A DNA stretch of 61,448 nucleotides, from positions 1 to 61,448 of the forward strand of contig JAFGEW010000050.1 in assembly GCA_016931415.1 (NCBI GenBank). The letters are read 5' to 3'. Shown here one piece after another: positions 18,401-29,624 of the stretch. A program made the translations under genes and the position numbers. The notes under the pieces are model-generated. The model searched no databases. It had not been told where the DNA came from and worked only from the letters and a program-made list of their open reading frames with translations. Numbering within the stretch: position 1 is the first letter of the stretch; every line of letters starts with the position of its first letter. This DNA comes from Verrucomicrobiota bacterium (GTDB taxonomy: Bacteria; Auribacterota; JABMQX01; JAFGEW01).

Positions 18401-18684
18401 GTCTCGCCTTTGAACAGGATATCAACCTCGCCGAGTGTGATAACCGAGCCGACCGAGATGACCGCCTCGCGCACTTCCTCGCCGTCAACGAGGATGCCCT
18501 GCTTGCTCAGATCCTTGACGACAAACTCCTCGCCGCGCTTCTCGATCCGGACATGGTGGCTGGCGATGCTTGGGTCGTCGAGGGTCAGGTCGTTCTCGCC
18601 GGAGCGCCCGATGAGGATCGTGCGGCTCTCGAGCTCGACGGACTGCTCGATCGGCTGGTTCGGATGGAGGATCAGCTTGATCAC
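15496..18684 (-). CDS. large FHA-domain membrane protein with pilin-like and TPR regions
   Basis: About 1060 residues from a GTG at 18684 (VIKLILHPNQ); an ATG at 18729 is an alternative. Domains in order are as follows. A forkhead-associated phosphopeptide-binding domain (ILIGRSGENDLTLDD, then SIASHHVRIE) fills about residues 18-85. Two membrane helices near 150-220 come with a DUF4190-like loop. A short segment like a pseudopilin body follows (CFFDKNGNGAYEFGML, then GYRLHIVRANEDGF). A long TPR/coiled region runs from about 400 to 800. Then come an acidic low-complexity linker (DDAKSPQEEEEENEERR) and a helical C-terminus. It probably senses Thr phosphorylation at the inner membrane. The combination is unusual and its function unknown. 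Confidence 0.75.
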   Translation of the reverse strand: MIKLILHPNQPIEQSVELESRTILIGRSGENDLTLDDPSIASHHVRIEKRGEEFVVKDLSKQGILVDGEEVREAVISVGSVITLGEVDILFKGETAVAIDEHGAIIAEAELGPEAGALITTPQGMGRSAYLPTETFIQPAHLEPERSVASTLPLVSFISGALGPLLLGVGWLLGIILGFVSLANIRRRGGLLKDKRMATWGINLGFTWVVLVFALLAWQGWRGGVGRTVRANQVSAQRVLEGVCKTQYYARYGCFFDKNGNGAYEFGMLEDIESLHYSAMPDVARELRGYRLHIVRANEDGFLCYAEPSAYGRTGRLTYSIDESGVLRGKDLRGVPFTGIDRELPQIGEGKSVRETAGEEIASDLVETAARVLESAVPTNDRSGFERALRIVQETREHFPLTRTVETQLTKVTVDANPRVAELRATEEYNKAQALLEEGEVVRALNVLLAAEANYSTTASIEKIRTLAALIKEQHFRELEAAASAIYTEAQRLELSGRLTEAKQAYMKIKEQFSVTTYGQAIDERIGNVEAKIREQEAAGYIAKLRALRAEKDYIEIVQIVDLLRRGYAETEEYERNYELVEIADRKARAYSEAIQGVRHLNNEDYENALASFDKAIAAYPDIQAMIAGYLERCYLSAGTKAFERAEFRTALDLFERYRRLPPRENRLPDATLMRAYYEVGKLDYRQGNYDAAAQRLFVCSGPYSQVAEFNYVYGSVLLAQKDHREAVAYFNRYFEVTKADPKQRLHVPSLRKRGYSQAQLASELETEVKTLVLANAVYRPLVNTEAIRIPETSDDGQDSGEAVEDEQDDAKSPQEEEEENEERRRGGAGGPRSVLGGLGAPGDIRVHAQADGADAGASAEPSFRRILQLIVDIQKNSNDIDKEIRAAAGDSTRRQEALVRRSTMIEAFQQQQASIRIDIDRENTSKRDIILRIGYSADYLGRCVTDLQQVNERAGRNRQLEEVMAKLDHKRKMFAAAYTNLAEAHTQDLKTQHDAYALLESALKEFSGWPDPRDVGQSLRDMFMVRPGTEKMAEGLRMLLAGFDVEADLEIILRTGGETDL

Positions 18685-18929
18685 AGAACGGTTGCCCCCA
18701 TTTGGGCCGCACTCAGAGTCCCAGGGCATGAATCGAATGCAGTGAGTCCGGTTCGGGACGGCCGCTGGGCTACCCGTAACAAGAACAGTGCCACTGCTCG
18801 GCGGGGCTGTCAACACTTGAAGGCTACAGCGCGCCTGAGGCTCACTGCCATGGGCAGTGCGACTCGCACCGGAGTGGCTCAGTCCTGTCTGTCGTGCAAC
18901 GGACGTTGCCGGGACGACCCCGACGGGGC

Positions 18930-19880
18930 TCAGTCCTTATGATGTCCGGAGCTCCAGTCTTCCCTGAGTTCCTCGAGCTGCTCAATGAAGGGCGTGTAGG
19001 TGTCCTTCTCTCTGTCGTCGAGGGCCTTGATGGCCGTGATGGCTTCGTCGATGAGCCCGGTCGCCTTCTCGGCGTCGCCGTCATGGAGCCGGGTATGACC
19101 GAGCTGCACGTAGGCCTGCAGCGCGGGGAAGAAGACAGGCAGCTTGTCCTTGTGCTTCACGACGGCCTCGAGGTGTTCTACGGCCTTTGCCTCGTTGCCG
19201 CTCGCGCCGTGCAGGGCGGCCGCGAGGGAGTGGAACTCCGGCCGTTCCGGATCGGCCTCGAGCGCTTTGTCGAGCATGCCGATCGCCTTGGCGAGATCCG
19301 GCTCCTCAGTGCTGTCGAGGTAGTCGCGTGCCTCGGCATAGTGCACCGTGGGGCTGTCTATGCCGAGCGCCTTGGCGATATGCCCCTCGACTGCCAGGCC
19401 GCGCATATCCTTGGCCAGGATCATGCCGTTGCCGTCGAGCAGGAAATTGGTTGGGATGCTGCGGATACCGAACATCGTCGCGTACGGGGACTGCCAGCCC
19501 TTGGCGTCGCAGATCTGGGGGTAGGTGAGGCCGTATTCCTTGGCCATCGCGCGCAACGCGTCGATCGACTGGTCCAGGCTGATGCCGAGGATGCTCAGCT
19601 TGTCGCCGGCATACTCGTCGTGCACGAGAGCAAGGTAGGGCAGTTCCATGCGGCATGGCTGGCACCAGGTCGCCCAGAAATCAATGAACAGCAGCTTGCC
19701 CTTGTGGGCCTTGAGCGCGACGTCGTCGCCGTCGATTGTCTTGGCGGTCAACGTCTCGTAGTTGGGGAAGCGGTCGCCGACCTCGAGGCCCTCCGTCGGC
19801 TCGTCGGCGGCCTTCGAACATGCCGCCGCGAAGATCGACACCATGACAACCACAATGGCAATGCCCAGAAGTCTCCGCAT
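18930..19880 (-). CDS. TlpA-like thioredoxin lipoprotein with a TPR-like C-terminus
   Basis: A 316-residue protein. The ATG at 19880 follows GAGAGGGA and opens a clear lipoprotein signal (MRRLLGIAIVVVMVSIFAAAC). A TlpA/ResA-type thioredoxin fold follows, with active site FWATWCQPCRMELPY, the insertion typical of the family (LSILGISLDQSIDALR) and the cis-Pro segment RSIPTNFLLD. From about residue 190, helical repeats resembling TPRs run to the end (AIGMLDKALEADPERPEFH). It likely acts in the periplasm as a membrane-tethered thiol-disulfide reductant; the partner is unknown. Confidence 0.85.
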   Translation of the reverse strand: MRRLLGIAIVVVMVSIFAAACSKAADEPTEGLEVGDRFPNYETLTAKTIDGDDVALKAHKGKLLFIDFWATWCQPCRMELPYLALVHDEYAGDKLSILGISLDQSIDALRAMAKEYGLTYPQICDAKGWQSPYATMFGIRSIPTNFLLDGNGMILAKDMRGLAVEGHIAKALGIDSPTVHYAEARDYLDSTEEPDLAKAIGMLDKALEADPERPEFHSLAAALHGASGNEAKAVEHLEAVVKHKDKLPVFFPALQAYVQLGHTRLHDGDAEKATGLIDEAITAIKALDDREKDTYTPFIEQLEELREDWSSGHHKD

Positions 19881-20077
19881 GATCCCTCTCCCGCTCTCGT
19901 TGTGAGCTGATACGTCGTCGTTGGCACGTGGCATCTTGTCCGCCTGCGCCTCTTTGTAGTCGAAAACAGGTTCCGGTGGACAGGAGTTCCTCCGTGCCCG
20001 TCGCGCTTCGACGATGTAGGGCGGGGCCAGGAGGCTCCGCCGAACGCGCCGGTTGCGGCACGCTGTGGCGGTACGCG

Positions 20078-22257
<2,180 letters not shown>

Positions 22258-22262
22258 TCAGT

Positions 22263-22321
22263 CGCCCCTGAAGGGGCTCCGAGTTTGGAGACGCCCTTGT
22301 ACCACGGGCTGGCGCCCGTGG
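22263..22321. repeat. intergenic palindrome pair, same families as at 11435-11590
   Basis: CGCCCCTGAAGGGGCTC near 22263-22280 and CCACGGGCTGGCGCCCGTGG at 22302-22321 repeat the two palindrome types seen before the GHMP kinase. They lie between ahcY and the small membrane genes. Confidence 0.65.
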
Positions 22322-22389
22322 CTACCCCCAATCGCGCCACCGGCGCTGTGTGGTCGGATGGCTTGTGAGGATCGTTCCCGATGCGGGTG

Positions 22390-22653
22390 CTATTGGCTCT
22401 CGTCAGCCGGTTCGTGCCAGAAGCCCTGGCCGACCATGAGCAGGAGTTTCGATATGCCCCACACGCCGCCCCCGAGCGCGGCCATTTTCATCAGATCGAG
22501 CAGGAACCACACGAAGCACGCGAAGAAGCCGTACCGCGCGCGTGCGAGGAACACGATGAAGGCGAGCGTTCCGCCTGCCACCCACGTCGTGTACGCCAGC
22601 GTGTGGAGCTTCCTTGCCCACTCGACGTAGCCGCGCCACGGCCGGCCGCGCAT
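22390..22653 (-). CDS. small membrane protein
   Basis: An 87-residue protein from the ATG at 22653 with two hydrophobic helices (about 18-36 and 40-70) and an acidic end (HEPADESQ). It follows two other small membrane genes on the same strand. The spacing suggests one transcript. Function unknown. The start is uncertain, since no strong ribosome site is seen. Confidence 0.45.
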   Translation of the reverse strand: MRGRPWRGYVEWARKLHTLAYTTWVAGGTLAFIVFLARARYGFFACFVWFLLDLMKMAALGGGVWGISKLLLMVGQGFWHEPADESQ

Positions 22654-22678
22654 CCGATCCGCCGCGGTTCTCCATGTG

Positions 22679-22999
22679 TCACCTCTTGCGTTGTGAGCCA
22701 CTCGCCGGGTCGGGGGCGTCCCGGCCCGTAGCGCCGCGCGTGTTCTCCTCGATGTCGCCGAGCATTTCCATGAGGTGCGAGGCCACGAACGAGGCCACCC
22801 CGAACGCCACAACGGCAAACAGACAGTACATGACGTGGGCGACACCATCGAGTGAATGCCCCTCGGGCGTCGACAGAACAATAGCGGCGTAGATGAACCC
22901 AAGGGCCGGCACAACGACGCCGATGATGCGGACCACCTTGGCGCAGATCAGCACGCGGTATCGTCGCGCCTTGTGACGGTATTCGGCGTTCTGGTCCAT
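22679..22999 (-). CDS. small membrane protein with an IEENTR motif
   Basis: A 106-residue protein with a basic N-terminus (YRHKARRYRVLICAK), two hydrophobic helices and a cytoplasmic-looking tail starting MLGDIEENTRGA. The neighbouring protein at 23006-23302 has the same plan and motif (SHIEENVRPE), so the two are probably ancient duplicates. The gene starts six bases after its neighbour's stop. Function unknown. Confidence 0.6.
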   Translation of the reverse strand: MDQNAEYRHKARRYRVLICAKVVRIIGVVVPALGFIYAAIVLSTPEGHSLDGVAHVMYCLFAVVAFGVASFVASHLMEMLGDIEENTRGATGRDAPDPASGSQRKR

Positions 23000-23005
23000 G
23001 CGCGG

Positions 23006-23302
23006 TTACTCCTCTAGAGGTTGTTCCGGGCGATGCGCCTCCGGGCGCACGTTTTCCTCGATATGGCTGAGTATGCGCAGGACCGTGGCCACGGCCCACA
23101 AGGGCGCCGCCATGGCGAGGACCGAAAAGACGAACACCAGGGTGATGCCGAGTGTCGGCATCCACTTCTGGTCAACGCGAAACCCAACCACCACGGCGAG
23201 GGCCACAACGAACCCGACAGCGGCCAGGATCCTGAGCGCGCCGGCACATATCCGCGACCGCTCTCCGCTCGAGTAGCGCTCGTCTTGTTCACGCAAGTCC
23301 AT
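23006..23302 (-). CDS. small membrane protein with an IEENVR motif
   Basis: A 98-residue protein from MDLREQDERY, with two long hydrophobic helices separated by a short charged loop (FRVDQKWMP) and the tail LRILSHIEENVRPEA. It is the first gene of a three-gene group of small membrane proteins. A longer frame extends to 23455 but lacks support. I do not recognise a family. Confidence 0.6.
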   Translation of the reverse strand: MDLREQDERYSSGERSRICAGALRILAAVGFVVALAVVVGFRVDQKWMPTLGITLVFVFSVLAMAAPLWAVATVLRILSHIEENVRPEAHRPEQPLEE

Positions 23303-23488
23303 GAGACTTCCTCCTCGTTCCTGTCCAAAGACGGACTTGCCATGTTCCCTGCCTGTGGGCACACGGAACAGGGGAGGCGTCTCCAGCCCGAGCGACAGCT
23401 CCGCCGTGTTTGCGATGAAAACATGATATCTCAGGTGCCCATCATCGCCAAGCACGCAAGCGCGGCGAAATGAAGCCCGCCACTGGGC

Positions 23489-23528
23489 AAAGAAACGCGG
23501 GGCCTGTCATATAGGACAGACCCCGCGT
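23489..23528 (-). terminator. rho-independent terminator of metK
   Basis: On the minus strand, downstream of the metK stop, an 8-bp stem (ACGCGGGG with CCCCGCGT) continues as CTGTC/GACAG around an AT-rich loop. TTTCTTT follows. The hairpin is strong. Confidence 0.75.
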
Positions 23529-23593
23529 CGAGTCTCTCGCGTCGCGGATCAAACGTCCGCGTCCCGGCCTCAGCGGCCGAAACACAGCTCTTT

Positions 23594-24763
23594 TCAGAGC
23601 CCCGCGTCGGCCTTGAGGGCTTCGACCTTGTCGAGTTTTTCCCACGTGAAGCCGTTGTTGGCTCCGCCGTTGCGGCCGAAGTGGCCGTGGCGGGCGGTTT
23701 CTTTGTAGATCGGGCGCCGCAGATCGAGGTTCTTGATGATCATGGCAGGGCGCAGATCCCAATGCTTGTAGATGAGTTCGACGACGCGCGCATGCGGCAG
23801 CTTGCCGGTGTCGAACATGACGACGTTGATGGCCAGCGGCTTGGCCACGCCGATGGCGTAGCTGACCTGGATCTCGCACTCGTCGGCGATGCCGGCGGCG
23901 ACGATGTTCTTGGCGACGTGGCGCGCCGCGTACGAGGCCGAGCGGTCGACCTTCGACGGGTCCTTGCCGCTGAAGGCCCCGCCGCCATGGCTCCCCCTGC
24001 CGCCGTAGCTGTCAACGATGATCTTGCGCCCCGTCAGGCCGCAATCAGCCTTCGGGCCGCCGAAGACGAACCGGCCCGTCGGGTTGATGTGGTAGACGGT
24101 CTTGCTGTCGAGCATCGCGGCGGGGATGATCTTCTTGATGATCTCCTCCATGACGCCTTCGCGCACGGTCTTGATCGGGACGTCCTGGGTCTGCGTCGAG
24201 AAAACAACCGTGTGGACGCGCTTGGGCTTGCGCCCGACGTACTCGATGGTGACTTGGCACTTGCCGTCCGGGCGCAGCCACGGGAGCACCTTCTTCTCGC
24301 GCACCTCGGCCTGGCGCTCCATGAGCCGGTGGGCCAACTGGATCGGCATCGGCATGAGCTCGGTGGTCTCGCGGCACGCGTACCCGAACATGAGGCCCTG
24401 GTCACCGGCGCCTTGCTCGTGGTCGGGCTTCTCATCGACACCCATGGCGATGTCGGGCGACTGCTTGTCGAGCGAGGTGATGACCGCGCAGGTCTCGTAG
24501 TCGAAACCCATCTCAGGGTCGGTGTAGCCGATCTCCCTGATCGTCTGCCGGACGATGTCGGGGATGTGGACGTAACAGCTCGTGGTGATTTCGCCGGCCA
24601 CGAACGCCAGCCCGGTGGTCACCAACGTCTCGCACGCCACGCGCCCCATCGGGTCCTGGCGCATGATCTCGTCGAGGACTGCGTCGGAGATCTGGTCGGC
24701 CACCTTGTCGGGGTGGCCCATCGAGACCGATTCCGAGGTGAAAAGGTAATCGCTTGCTCCCAT
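23594..24763 (-). CDS. metK: S-adenosylmethionine synthetase
   Basis: A 389-residue protein of the normal bacterial length. The N-terminal [20 protein letters not shown] carries the ATP/Mg residues, [12 protein letters not shown] is the first family signature and [16 protein letters not shown] the second. It makes SAM from methionine and ATP as a cytoplasmic tetramer. It supplies the methyl cycle closed by ahcY nearby. Only 55 bases separate it from the preceding nucleotidyltransferase stop, too short for a SAM riboswitch unless that lies within the upstream gene. Confidence 0.97.
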   Translation of the reverse strand: MGASDYLFTSESVSMGHPDKVADQISDAVLDEIMRQDPMGRVACETLVTTGLAFVAGEITTSCYVHIPDIVRQTIREIGYTDPEMGFDYETCAVITSLDKQSPDIAMGVDEKPDHEQGAGDQGLMFGYACRETTELMPMPIQLAHRLMERQAEVREKKVLPWLRPDGKCQVTIEYVGRKPKRVHTVVFSTQTQDVPIKTVREGVMEEIIKKIIPAAMLDSKTVYHINPTGRFVFGGPKADCGLTGRKIIVDSYGGRGSHGGGAFSGKDPSKVDRSASYAARHVAKNIVAAGIADECEIQVSYAIGVAKPLAINVVMFDTGKLPHARVVELIYKHWDLRPAMIIKNLDLRRPIYKETARHGHFGRNGGANNGFTWEKLDKVEALKADAGL

Positions 24764-24819
24764 GCTTCTTGTGCCGCCTCCGTCTCTACTGGTCAGGGAT
24801 GTCCGCTCCGGGTTTCAGG

Positions 24820-25563
24820 CTACTTCGCGTTCTGTTGGGCGAAGAAGCGGTCGGCTTCCTCGTAGGCCTTCAGGTCGCCGATATCATACCACGTTCCCGC
24901 AAACGGGAAACCGTAGACGTCGGTTTGCTTGTGGAGCCAGGCAACATAGTGGCCCGGCGCATCAGGGTTGCCGCCCGCGTCGAGGTACTGCTTGACGCGG
25001 GCGACGTCATCGGGCGCATAGCAGTACAAGCACACGGCGAACAGGTTCGACTTCGGGTCCGGCGGCTTCTCGCGGAACGAGACGATGCGGCCCGTCTCGT
25101 CGAGCACGGTCTCGTTGTAGCGCTTGATCGCCTCGAGGTCGTCGAGCCGGTAGAGCCCGACCGCCGAGCCGTGCGTGTTGGAGAAGGCCGCGAAGTCGCG
25201 CAGATCGAACGTGAAGATGTTGTCGCCGCCGACGATGAGCATTGAGTCGGCGATCCGGTGCTTCTGGACGACGAGGTTGATGTCGCCGATGGCGCCGAGC
25301 CGGTCGTCGTTGCTCAGGGTGCCGTCGTTGACCGCAGTGATCGGCTTGGAGCATGGCGTCTCGGCCGCCCACGCGGCGAAGGCCTTCGAGAACTTCTCGT
25401 TGGTCACCACGTAGATGTGATCGATCTCGTCGATACGCTCGAGCTGCTCGAGCAGGTAGTTGATGATCAGCTTCCCGCCGACGGGCAGCAGCGGCTTCGC
25501 TTTGTCCTTCGTGAGCGGGTAGAGGCGCGTGCCGTAACCGGCGGCCAGAATCAACGCTTTCAT
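24820..25563 (-). CDS. sugar-1-phosphate nucleotidylyltransferase
   Basis: A 247-residue protein from MKALILAAGYGTRLYPLTKD, the classical NTP-transferase start that binds the nucleotide and pyrophosphate. LLPVGGKLIINY follows. The central MLIVGGDNIFTFD carries the metal-binding Asp, and GTWYDIGDLKAYEEA ends the domain. It activates a sugar phosphate as an NDP-sugar for surface polysaccharide or storage glycan. Similarity is to RfbA/GlmU-type enzymes, but nucleotide and sugar are not readable. It has no hexapeptide-repeat acetyltransferase tail. Confidence 0.88.
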   Translation of the reverse strand: MKALILAAGYGTRLYPLTKDKAKPLLPVGGKLIINYLLEQLERIDEIDHIYVVTNEKFSKAFAAWAAETPCSKPITAVNDGTLSNDDRLGAIGDINLVVQKHRIADSMLIVGGDNIFTFDLRDFAAFSNTHGSAVGLYRLDDLEAIKRYNETVLDETGRIVSFREKPPDPKSNLFAVCLYCYAPDDVARVKQYLDAGGNPDAPGHYVAWLHKQTDVYGFPFAGTWYDIGDLKAYEEADRFFAQQNAK

Positions 25564-25705
25564 GGTGCTGGACGTTCCTTCTTGCGCTGTGGTTGCGGAC
25601 AAGGCGGACTGTATACACGCCGCAGCGCCGGGATGCAAGCCTTACGCCGCGGCCTGGGACAGCACCATCCGACTCGGGTACGGCGCCGGCTGTCGGGGCG
25701 GACCG

Positions 25706-27466
25706 TCAGCCCTGTTGTTCGTAGAGGGCGGGGAGGATGCTGCGCAAGCGCTCGCTCGCCATCTCCTGGATACGGTCGGCGCGGTGGTACTTGAGCAGCT
25801 CGCGCGCGAAGTCGACGGCTTCGGCGTAGGAGATGCTTCGGATGACCTTCTTGATCTTCGGCACGGCGATGGCGCTCGTGCTCAGCTCGTCGATGCCCAT
25901 GCCGACCAGCACCATGGCGATCGAGGGGTCGGCGGCCATCTCGCCGCACATGCCGACCCAGATGTCGTTGGCGTGTGCCGCGTCGATGGTCATCTTGATC
26001 AGCCGCAGCACGCCCGGATGGCACGGCTTGTACAGGTGCGCGATCCGGTCGTTGGTCCGCTCGACGGCGAGCGTGTACTGGATCAGGTCATTGGTGCCGA
26101 TGCTGAAGAAATCGACCTCGCCGGCGATGATGTCGGCGGTGACCGCCGCGCTCGGCACCTCGATCATGGCGCCGATCTCGAACCGCTCACTGAACGGCAC
26201 CCCTTCGCGGAGCAGCTCTTCCTTGGCTTCGTCGAGGATCGCGTTGGCGCTTACGACCTCGTCGACGCTCGAGATCATCGGGTACATGAGCTTGAGGTTG
26301 CCGTGGACGCTCGCGCGCAGGATGGCCCGAAGCTGCGTCTTGAAAATATCGACCCGCTCGAGGCAGAACCGGATCGCGCGCCACCCGAGGAACGGATTGA
26401 GTTCGAACGGGATATCGAGGTGCGAGACGAATTTGTCTCCGCCCAAGTCGAAGGTGCGGATGATGACCGGGTCCGGCTTGAGTCCCTCGAGGATGGCCTT
26501 GTAGGCCTCGAACTGCTCCTCTTCGGTCGGGAGCTCGTCGCGGCTCATGTAGAGGAACTCGGTGCGGTACAGGCCGATGCCCTCGGCGCCGTTGGCGCGC
26601 GCGCTCGCGATCTCCTCAGGCACCTCGATGTTGGCCGAGAGCACGACGCGGTGGCCGTCGGTCGTCACGGCGGGCTGCTCGCGGATCTCGACGAGTTCCT
26701 CTTCGAACGCCTTGATTCGGAAGATCTCACGGTTGTAGCGCTGGACGGTCTCCTCGACCGGGTTCACAACGACAATGCCGCGGTTGCCGTCGACGATGAG
26801 CTGCTCGCCGTCCTGGATCTTGACGCTCATGTCGTGCAGGCCCACCACGGCGGGAATACCCATCGAAGAGGCCATGATCGCCGTGTGCGACGTGCGGCCG
26901 CCCATGTCCGTCGCGAACGCCAGCACCTTGCCGCGCTCCATCATCGCGGCGTCCGACGGCGCGATGTCGTGGGCGACGATGACCGACGCGAACGGCAGCT
27001 CGCCCATGGTGCGCGGGCGGCGTTGGGCCAGGTTGGTCAGGATGCGGTCGCGCACGTCGCGGATGTCCGTGCGGCGCTCGCGGAACAGCTCGTCGTCGAT
27101 GTCGCTCAGAAGCTGGATATAGCGTTCGATCGCCTCGGTGAACACCACCTCGACGTTGAGCAGCCGCCGCCCCAGGGCCTCCTTAACCTCGGCGGCCAGG
27201 TGCGAGTCGTTGATGATGTGGATCTGGAAATCGAAGATCTTGGCCTGCTCTTCGCCGATCTCGCGCCCCACCCGCTCGCGCACCGACACGATCTGCTCGC
27301 GGCTCAGCCCGAGCGCCTCGCGGAAACGCGCGTACTCGGCCTCGACCTGCTCAGCCTTGATGGGGCGCTGCGGCAGCGTGCCCATCTCCTGGCGGAAGAG
27401 ATGGGCGACGCCGATGGCGACGCCCGGTGAAACGCCGATGCCGTAATGTGATCTCTCGGTCGGCAC
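25706..27466 (-). CDS. ptsI: phosphoenolpyruvate-protein phosphotransferase (PTS enzyme I)
   Basis: A 586-residue full-length EI. The N-terminal HPr-binding and swivelling domains end in the phospho-His loop DMGGRTSHTAIMASSMGIPA. The PEP-binding barrel carries GIGLYRTEFLYM, the signature SIGTNDLIQYTLA and the catalytic Cys in WVGMCGEMAAD. It takes phosphate from PEP and passes it to HPr, whose gene ends two bases upstream. No EII permease or EIIA gene is present in the window, so the relay may be regulatory or may feed transporters elsewhere. Confidence 0.96.
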   Translation of the reverse strand: MPTERSHYGIGVSPGVAIGVAHLFRQEMGTLPQRPIKAEQVEAEYARFREALGLSREQIVSVRERVGREIGEEQAKIFDFQIHIINDSHLAAEVKEALGRRLLNVEVVFTEAIERYIQLLSDIDDELFRERRTDIRDVRDRILTNLAQRRPRTMGELPFASVIVAHDIAPSDAAMMERGKVLAFATDMGGRTSHTAIMASSMGIPAVVGLHDMSVKIQDGEQLIVDGNRGIVVVNPVEETVQRYNREIFRIKAFEEELVEIREQPAVTTDGHRVVLSANIEVPEEIASARANGAEGIGLYRTEFLYMSRDELPTEEEQFEAYKAILEGLKPDPVIIRTFDLGGDKFVSHLDIPFELNPFLGWRAIRFCLERVDIFKTQLRAILRASVHGNLKLMYPMISSVDEVVSANAILDEAKEELLREGVPFSERFEIGAMIEVPSAAVTADIIAGEVDFFSIGTNDLIQYTLAVERTNDRIAHLYKPCHPGVLRLIKMTIDAAHANDIWVGMCGEMAADPSIAMVLVGMGIDELSTSAIAVPKIKKVIRSISYAEAVDFARELLKYHRADRIQEMASERLRSILPALYEQQG

Positions 27467-27467
27467 G

Positions 27468-27764
27468 TCAGTCCTCTCCGAACTTGTCTTCGACCAGCTT
27501 GCCGATGGCGCTCAACGCCTCCTCGGCGTCGGGGCCCGAGGCGATGAAGCGCAGCATCGTGTCCTGTCCCGCCGCGAGGGTGATGATGCCCATGATGCTC
27601 TTGGCGTTTACCTGGTCACCGCCTTTGCGGATATGGATGTCGGCCCGGTAGCGGGCCGCAAGCTGGGCCAACTGCGAGGCCGGCCGCGCGTGCAGTCCGA
27701 GCGTGTTGACGATACGAATATCCCGGACCACTCTGTTGGGTTTCGCCGCGCTCGATGTGCTCAT
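27468..27764 (-). CDS. ptsH: phosphocarrier protein HPr
   Basis: A 98-residue protein from MSTSSAAKPN, with about ten extra N-terminal residues compared with typical HPr. The EI-phosphorylated His is in NTLGLHARPASQ and the HPrK-phosphorylated Ser in NAKSIMGIITLAAG. Both sites are intact, so both kinds of phosphorylation are possible. It lies directly between ptsI and hprK. Confidence 0.95.
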   Translation of the reverse strand: MSTSSAAKPNRVVRDIRIVNTLGLHARPASQLAQLAARYRADIHIRKGGDQVNAKSIMGIITLAAGQDTMLRFIASGPDAEEALSAIGKLVEDKFGED

Positions 27765-27823
27765 CGGTGCCAGACCGCTCCGTGCCTTGGTGGCTGACTG
27801 CTGTGACCGCGCTCCGGGCCGCC

Positions 27824-28756
<933 letters not shown>

Positions 28757-28907
28757 GCGAACTCACCACGTGTGTGAAATCGCGCTACCTTAGCACCCGG
28801 CTGTCCCCGGAATCACGGAAAAAAGGTTCCTGGGGCAGACCACACCTCTGGCCGGGCGACTGAATAGGCTAGGCCCCTACGGGACAGAGAAGCAGTGATG
28901 CGCTGGT

Positions 28908-29360
28908 CTACTCGTCGCGGGGCTCGCTGTTCCCGAAGTCGGTGCCGAGTTCGGCTTCGAGCTCGACTTCCGCCTCGACCTCGAGCTCGGCGTCGAGCTC
29001 CTCGAAGTCGACCTCCTCGTCGGTCTCCTCGCCCAAGGCGATCTGGGGAGCCGAGGGATCGAGCTCGTGTTTGTGCTTGCGCTGGACTTTCTCCTTGAAG
29101 CGCTGGAGCTGGCGCTCGACCTTCGCGATGGCGCTGTCGACCGAGGCCCGGGCGTCCGGCAGGCTGTCCTCGCCGAAGAAGCGCTGGTGGTCGGCGCGGA
29201 CGATTACCTCGGCCTTGTAGGCCGCCCGAACGTGGTCGACTACCAGGTGGGCGTCGACGATGTTCATGGTGAACTTCTGCAGCCTCTCGATCCTCTCGGT
29301 CGCGTAGGCGCGAAGATCATCATCGAGATCAAAGTGATGGCCCGTGATGGTGGTCTTCAT
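28908..29360 (-). CDS. hpf: ribosome hibernation-promoting factor
   Basis: A 150-residue protein. The first about 95 residues follow the HPF/YfiA ribosome-binding fold (MKTTITGHHFDLDDDLRAYA, then AIAKVERQLQRFKEKVQRKH). In place of the dimerisation domain of long HPF, the C-terminus is a highly acidic tail of about 50 residues, rich in Glu, Asp and Leu. That is unusual. The gene precedes hprK, the frequent hpf-hprK order. The 264 bases to the divergent aminopeptidase probably hold both promoters; none stood out. Confidence 0.9.
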   Translation of the reverse strand: MKTTITGHHFDLDDDLRAYATERIERLQKFTMNIVDAHLVVDHVRAAYKAEVIVRADHQRFFGEDSLPDARASVDSAIAKVERQLQRFKEKVQRKHKHELDPSAPQIALGEETDEEVDFEELDAELEVEAEVELEAELGTDFGNSEPRDE

Positions 29361-29624
29361 CGGCGGCGCATCCTCCTATTCGTCTTCGGCGCGTGTAAGC
29401 ACACACTCTCTCGAACACATCTTGCAGCCGTGGGATTCCGGAAAACCCGCCCCATTCTCCTTCTGCTGCCCGACTAGCAAAGCCAAGTCGGCGCTGTCAA
29501 CCTATTTCGACCGCCCTCGTTCGTTCCCTGTGCCGGCACAGGAGCAACTCGCGTGCCGCGTTGACCGGGCAGTGCCCGTGTGGTAGCGTTCGTGCAAGAC
29601 GGCACCGAGAGGAACGAGACTGTC

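Noticed and set aside
16624-18942. Plus-strand frame of 772 codons opposite the FHA/TPR gene
   Set aside because: It is the antisense of a clear multi-domain protein in GC-rich DNA; its translation is Leu/Arg/Val/Asp-rich with no domain.
23303-23455. N-terminal extension of the small membrane protein at 23006-23302
   Set aside because: No ribosome site and no hydrophobic or conserved character; MDLREQ is the better start.
25562-27430. Plus-strand frame of 622 codons opposite ptsI
   Set aside because: Antisense shadow of enzyme I, whose catalytic motifs are all on the minus strand.
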